A DNA stretch of 64,000 nt, from assembly GCF_000372725.1 (NCBI RefSeq), contig NW_005201123.1, positions 187,825-251,824 on the forward strand, read 5' to 3'. The position numbers and the translations under genes are program-made. Below are positions 61,027-64,000 of this stretch, one piece after another. The notes under the pieces were generated by a model, which was not told the DNA's origin, searched no databases, and saw only the letters and a list, made by a program, of their open reading frames with translations. Positions within the stretch are counted from its first letter, which is position 1. Each line of letters opens with the position of its first letter. The DNA is from Emiliania huxleyi CCMP1516. Its lineage: Eukaryota > Haptophyta > Isochrysidales > Noelaerhabdaceae.

Positions 61027-64000
61027 CTAGGCGGTGTCGTTCATGATCTCCTTGCGGAACGACTCGAACTCCTTGCGCGGGAGCGGCTTGGTGAAGAAGT
61101 CGGCGAAGTTCTTGAGGCTCTCGACGTACTCGACCTTGACCTCCCCGGACTCGACGAGCTCGCGAATCTTGAGCTCCTTGCGCAGGATGTGCTTCGTCTT
61201 GTCGTGCATGACCGGGTCCTCGGCGACGCGCAGCGCGGCCGTGTTGTCGATCTTGATGACGGTCGGGCCCTTGGGCTTGTAGCCGAGCGACGCGAGGAGC
61301 GAGCGCAGGTGGACCGCCTCGCAAGCCGCCAGCGTGCCGGCAGAGATCTCGGCCTCGAATGTCGAGAGGGAGATGTGACCCTGCTTCTTGGAGAAGTACG
61401 AGATGATCGCGGTGCCGATCTTGAAGGCGCAGCCGGAGGTGCTCTGGCGGGTGCACCAGTTCGCGTCGGAGCAGCCGAAGAGCTTGGGGTCGGCAACGCG
61501 CTCGTAGTGGAGGCCGAGGTCCTGCGTGCCGATGAGGTAGATGAGGCAGCGCTCGGCGGCGGCCTCGATGTTCGCGTCGGGCCAAGCCATGCAGCGCGCC
61601 AGCTGCGAGACGGTGTACTGGATGTCGGGGCGCGCGTTGGTGGCGAACATGAGGCTGCCGATGAGGCACTGGCAGCGCTGGAGGAGCTGCGGGTCGGGCG
61701 CGGTCTTCTTCTCGGCTGCGCTGATGACGATGGACGGGAGGTCCTTGTCCGCGGGCACCTTGTAGCCCGCGTGCGTGACGCCTGAGGGGAAGAAGCGCGC
61801 GCGCAGCATGTCGATGTACTTGCTGGCAGACAGCTTGAAACCGGTCTGCGTCTTGGTGATGGTGAGCCCGAGGAACTCGTGCACCTTTCCCTCGTGGACC
61901 TTGAGCGGCTTGCCGACGTGCTTGTTGAAGTGCTCGATGTACTCGTGCGCGAGCGCTTTGCCAGCGGTGGTCCCGGAGTGGAAGATGCCGAAGTCGTCCA
62001 CGTAGATGACGACGATGAGTTTCGTGCTGTTGCGGGTGAGGATGAAGCAGCTCGGGTCCGCCTCGGACTGAACGAGCCCAGGAAACGCCTTGTTGATGGA
62101 CTTGACGTGGTTCCACCAAGCGTTACCTGCGGATGGTGCGCCGTAGAGGTTGCCGACCTCGCACACCATGTCCTTCTCCTCGCCGGTGATGGGGTCGATG
62201 TAGCAGTACTCGGGCTTGCCCTTGAGCCCCTTCGGCATCTCGCAGTACCAGGTCTCGCCCTCCCCGCGCTCCGCCCAGGTGTACGCCATGGGCTGGTCGC
62301 ACGTGATGAGTTCCATGTCCTCCTGCGCGGCCACGTTGAGCACGGTGCGGGTCGTGCCGTAGCGGACGACGCTCGCGAAGGTCTTGGTGAAGTCGACGCC
62401 GGGCCGCATCAGGTTGCCCATGACACAGCCGCGCCACTTGCACCGGCCGTCGGACTTCCGGGAGGCGATCTCCTTCAGCGGGAGGACGCGCACCTTGGCG
62501 GGGCGGCGCATGGGCTTGAGCGTGCCGTTCTGGATGAGGCCGAGGAACTCGGTGTCATACGCCTTGTACCACGCGTCGCGCAGCTTGGGGTCGCGGATGT
62601 TGGCGATGTCCTTGTAGTGCTTGGGCACGATGTTGTCCGGCATGGGCATGATCTGGCCGTCCACGCTCGACATGTACGCGACGCACTGGTCCGTGGTGTT
62701 GCGGTAGACCGACGACGATGGGGATGCGGCCGCCGCAGCCGCCCAGATGCCGAAGGGCGTGGCATTGGCGGCGAGGCGGGCGTTGAGCATGTTGTTGTAC
62801 TCGCCCGTCGAGACGCCGCCGCGGCTGCGAGTGGTGCGCGGCGCAGGCGCACCCGCTGCGGGCGGGTTGACGTTGCCGTCGTTGGCCGGGTCTGGCATGA
62901 TCACCACCTCCTCGTCAAGGGTCAGCCCCCCGGCGTGGTTGTCGGTGGTGGGGAGGAAGACGGAGTCGCCGCGGGTCACGTTGTTGTCGAGCGTAGCCTT
63001 GTCCGACTCGTCGGGCGTCTCGTCCGCGGTCACAGGCTCCGGCCACGCGCCCTCGATGTCCGTCGGGGTGAGGTCGGAGGTAGGAGCACGGTACTCGATG
63101 CCGTTCCAGAGCTCGTTGACGCAGAATGTCGCCTGCGTGGTGGTGCCGATGTGCCCCTTGCGCGGACCCTCGGTGATGACGTACTTCCAGCCGGGCGAAG
63201 TGCGCGAGATGCCGAGGAAGGCCGCCATCTCGCCCGTGGGTGAGACACCGTTCGCCACAAGGTGGGAGGGCGACTTGACGATCATCTTGCACGCCCACGG
63301 GTAGAACATGTTCATCTTGGGGCGCTGCCCGGTCTTGAGCTCGTACGCTGACTTGCCGGTGTCGCGCACGGCGAAGGTGGCGTTGGCGATGGTGGCCGCG
63401 TACACCCAGGCGTAGCCCCAGTACTGGTAGAGCTGGGCGGCGCCATGCCCCCCTGCGCGTGCCATCATCTCCCGCACGATCCTGCCGCAGGTAGCGTTCG
63501 CACGCTCGCACGCCCCATTCTGCCACGGCTCGTAGGGGCAGCTGTTGCGGAGGGTGATGCCGTACTTGAGGCAGAGCTCGCGCACGGCGCTGGAGTTGAG
63601 GACGACCTCGTTGTCGCAGAACGCAACTCCTCCGCGGAACGTGTGGCCGTCCTTTCCCTCGTTCTCGGCGAAGTACTTGCGCAGGTAGGCAGGCGTCTGG
63701 CCCTTGGTCTGCAGGATGTACGGCGTGATGGTGCTGGTGTGCTCGTCGACGACCATGAGTGCGTAGCAGTGCCCATCGACGCCTACCACACCCTTGGGCG
63801 ACCAGAGGTCGTAGTGCGACGAGCCCCCGAAGCGAGTGGCCAGTGGCCGGCCGGTGCTGCGCCGCGCGTGGTACTTGGCGTTCGCCTGCAGCGCGGCGTC
63901 GTCGAGGCCCTCGTTGCGGTCCATCTTGGAGAGGTCTGGCACGCCGTCCGCGATCTTGCTGAGGTCCTTTAGCGCGTCGCCGGAGATGCACAGGGCGTGC
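61027..64000 (-). mobile_element. Ty1/copia LTR retrotransposon, pol region, runs off the window
   Basis: A fossil or recent copy of a Ty1/copia-type LTR retrotransposon on the minus strand. The parts seen, in copia order, are integrase core, linker, reverse transcriptase and RNase H, in one long frame of about 971 codons that continues beyond the right edge; gag, protease and the 5' LTR would lie outside. Over the visible part it looks whole and is therefore probably young. The 3' LTR could not be delimited. Confidence 0.92.

Noticed and set aside
60542-62119. A 525-codon minus-strand frame overlapping the copia element
   Set aside because: It is a shadow of the copia frame, rich in Arg and His, with no motif.

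Overview
The window is eukaryotic nuclear DNA. It is very GC-rich, its genes have many short introns (about 45-370 bp), and it is full of dispersed repeats, microsatellites and transposons. I could place 34 introns with reading frames that close exactly; 16 of them start with GC instead of GT and all end in AG. A composition and GC-AG intron load like this, together with exostosin and sulfotransferase genes, fits a haptophyte alga of the Emiliania/Gephyrocapsa type. This is inference, not a database result. A 100-base N run at 45760-45859 and several homopolymer-garbled stretches mark it as a draft assembly.

Layout. 1-4.1 kb: possible 3' exon, an 11-exon Rab1 GTPase (+) and, tail-to-tail with it, a membrane-anchored SPFH/band-7 protein (-). 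4-8.5 kb: transposon-derived ORF, copies of dispersed repeat A, hairpins and microsatellites. 8.6-10.7 kb: single-exon GT47 exostosin-type glycosyltransferase with two PAN-like modules (-). 10.9-14.6 kb: repeats and a 578-bp inverted-repeat element. 14.7-15.9 kb: RING-H2 protein (-). 16-18.2 kb: LINE-like scrap, satellites and a 146-bp repeat. 18.2-19.4 kb: GLTP-fold lipid-transfer protein. 21.0-22.7 kb: sulfotransferase whose N-terminal half is nearly the same PAN module as the GT47 gene. 23-31.9 kb: unknown genes, a PIF/Harbinger-like MITE caught in a repeat with its empty site still visible, LINE-like fragments and GC-rich low-complexity DNA. 32.3-37.6 kb: an 11-exon gene for a 1405-residue protein joining a protein kinase to RING1/RING2-type (RBR-like) zinc modules. 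38-42 kb: repeat C and a multi-pass membrane protein. 42.4-45.3 kb: major facilitator transporter (-). 45.8-46.4 kb: gap and poor sequence. 46.5-48.1 kb: METTL24/FkbM-like methyltransferase and CTGACAG-rich arrays. 48.9-55.7 kb: repeats C and D, each split by a mobile element with a clear target-site duplication, plus a lipocalin-like gene. 56.0-57.8 kb: MRH + Notch-repeat + transmembrane receptor (-). 59.5-60.5 kb: possible membrane protein. 61.0 kb to the window end: Ty1/copia retrotransposon (-).

Functional threads. Several genes belong to the secretory system: Rab1 (ER-Golgi traffic), GT47 and sulfotransferase (sulfated glycan synthesis), the MRH-LNR receptor (recognition of mannose-type glycans) and GLTP (lipid transfer). 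Two others belong to ubiquitin signalling: the RING-H2 protein and the kinase-RBR fusion. They do not form an operon. The most unusual gene is the kinase-RBR fusion; the most informative evolutionary features are the shuffled PAN modules, the GC-AG introns with repeated borders and the nested repeats with readable insertion sites.
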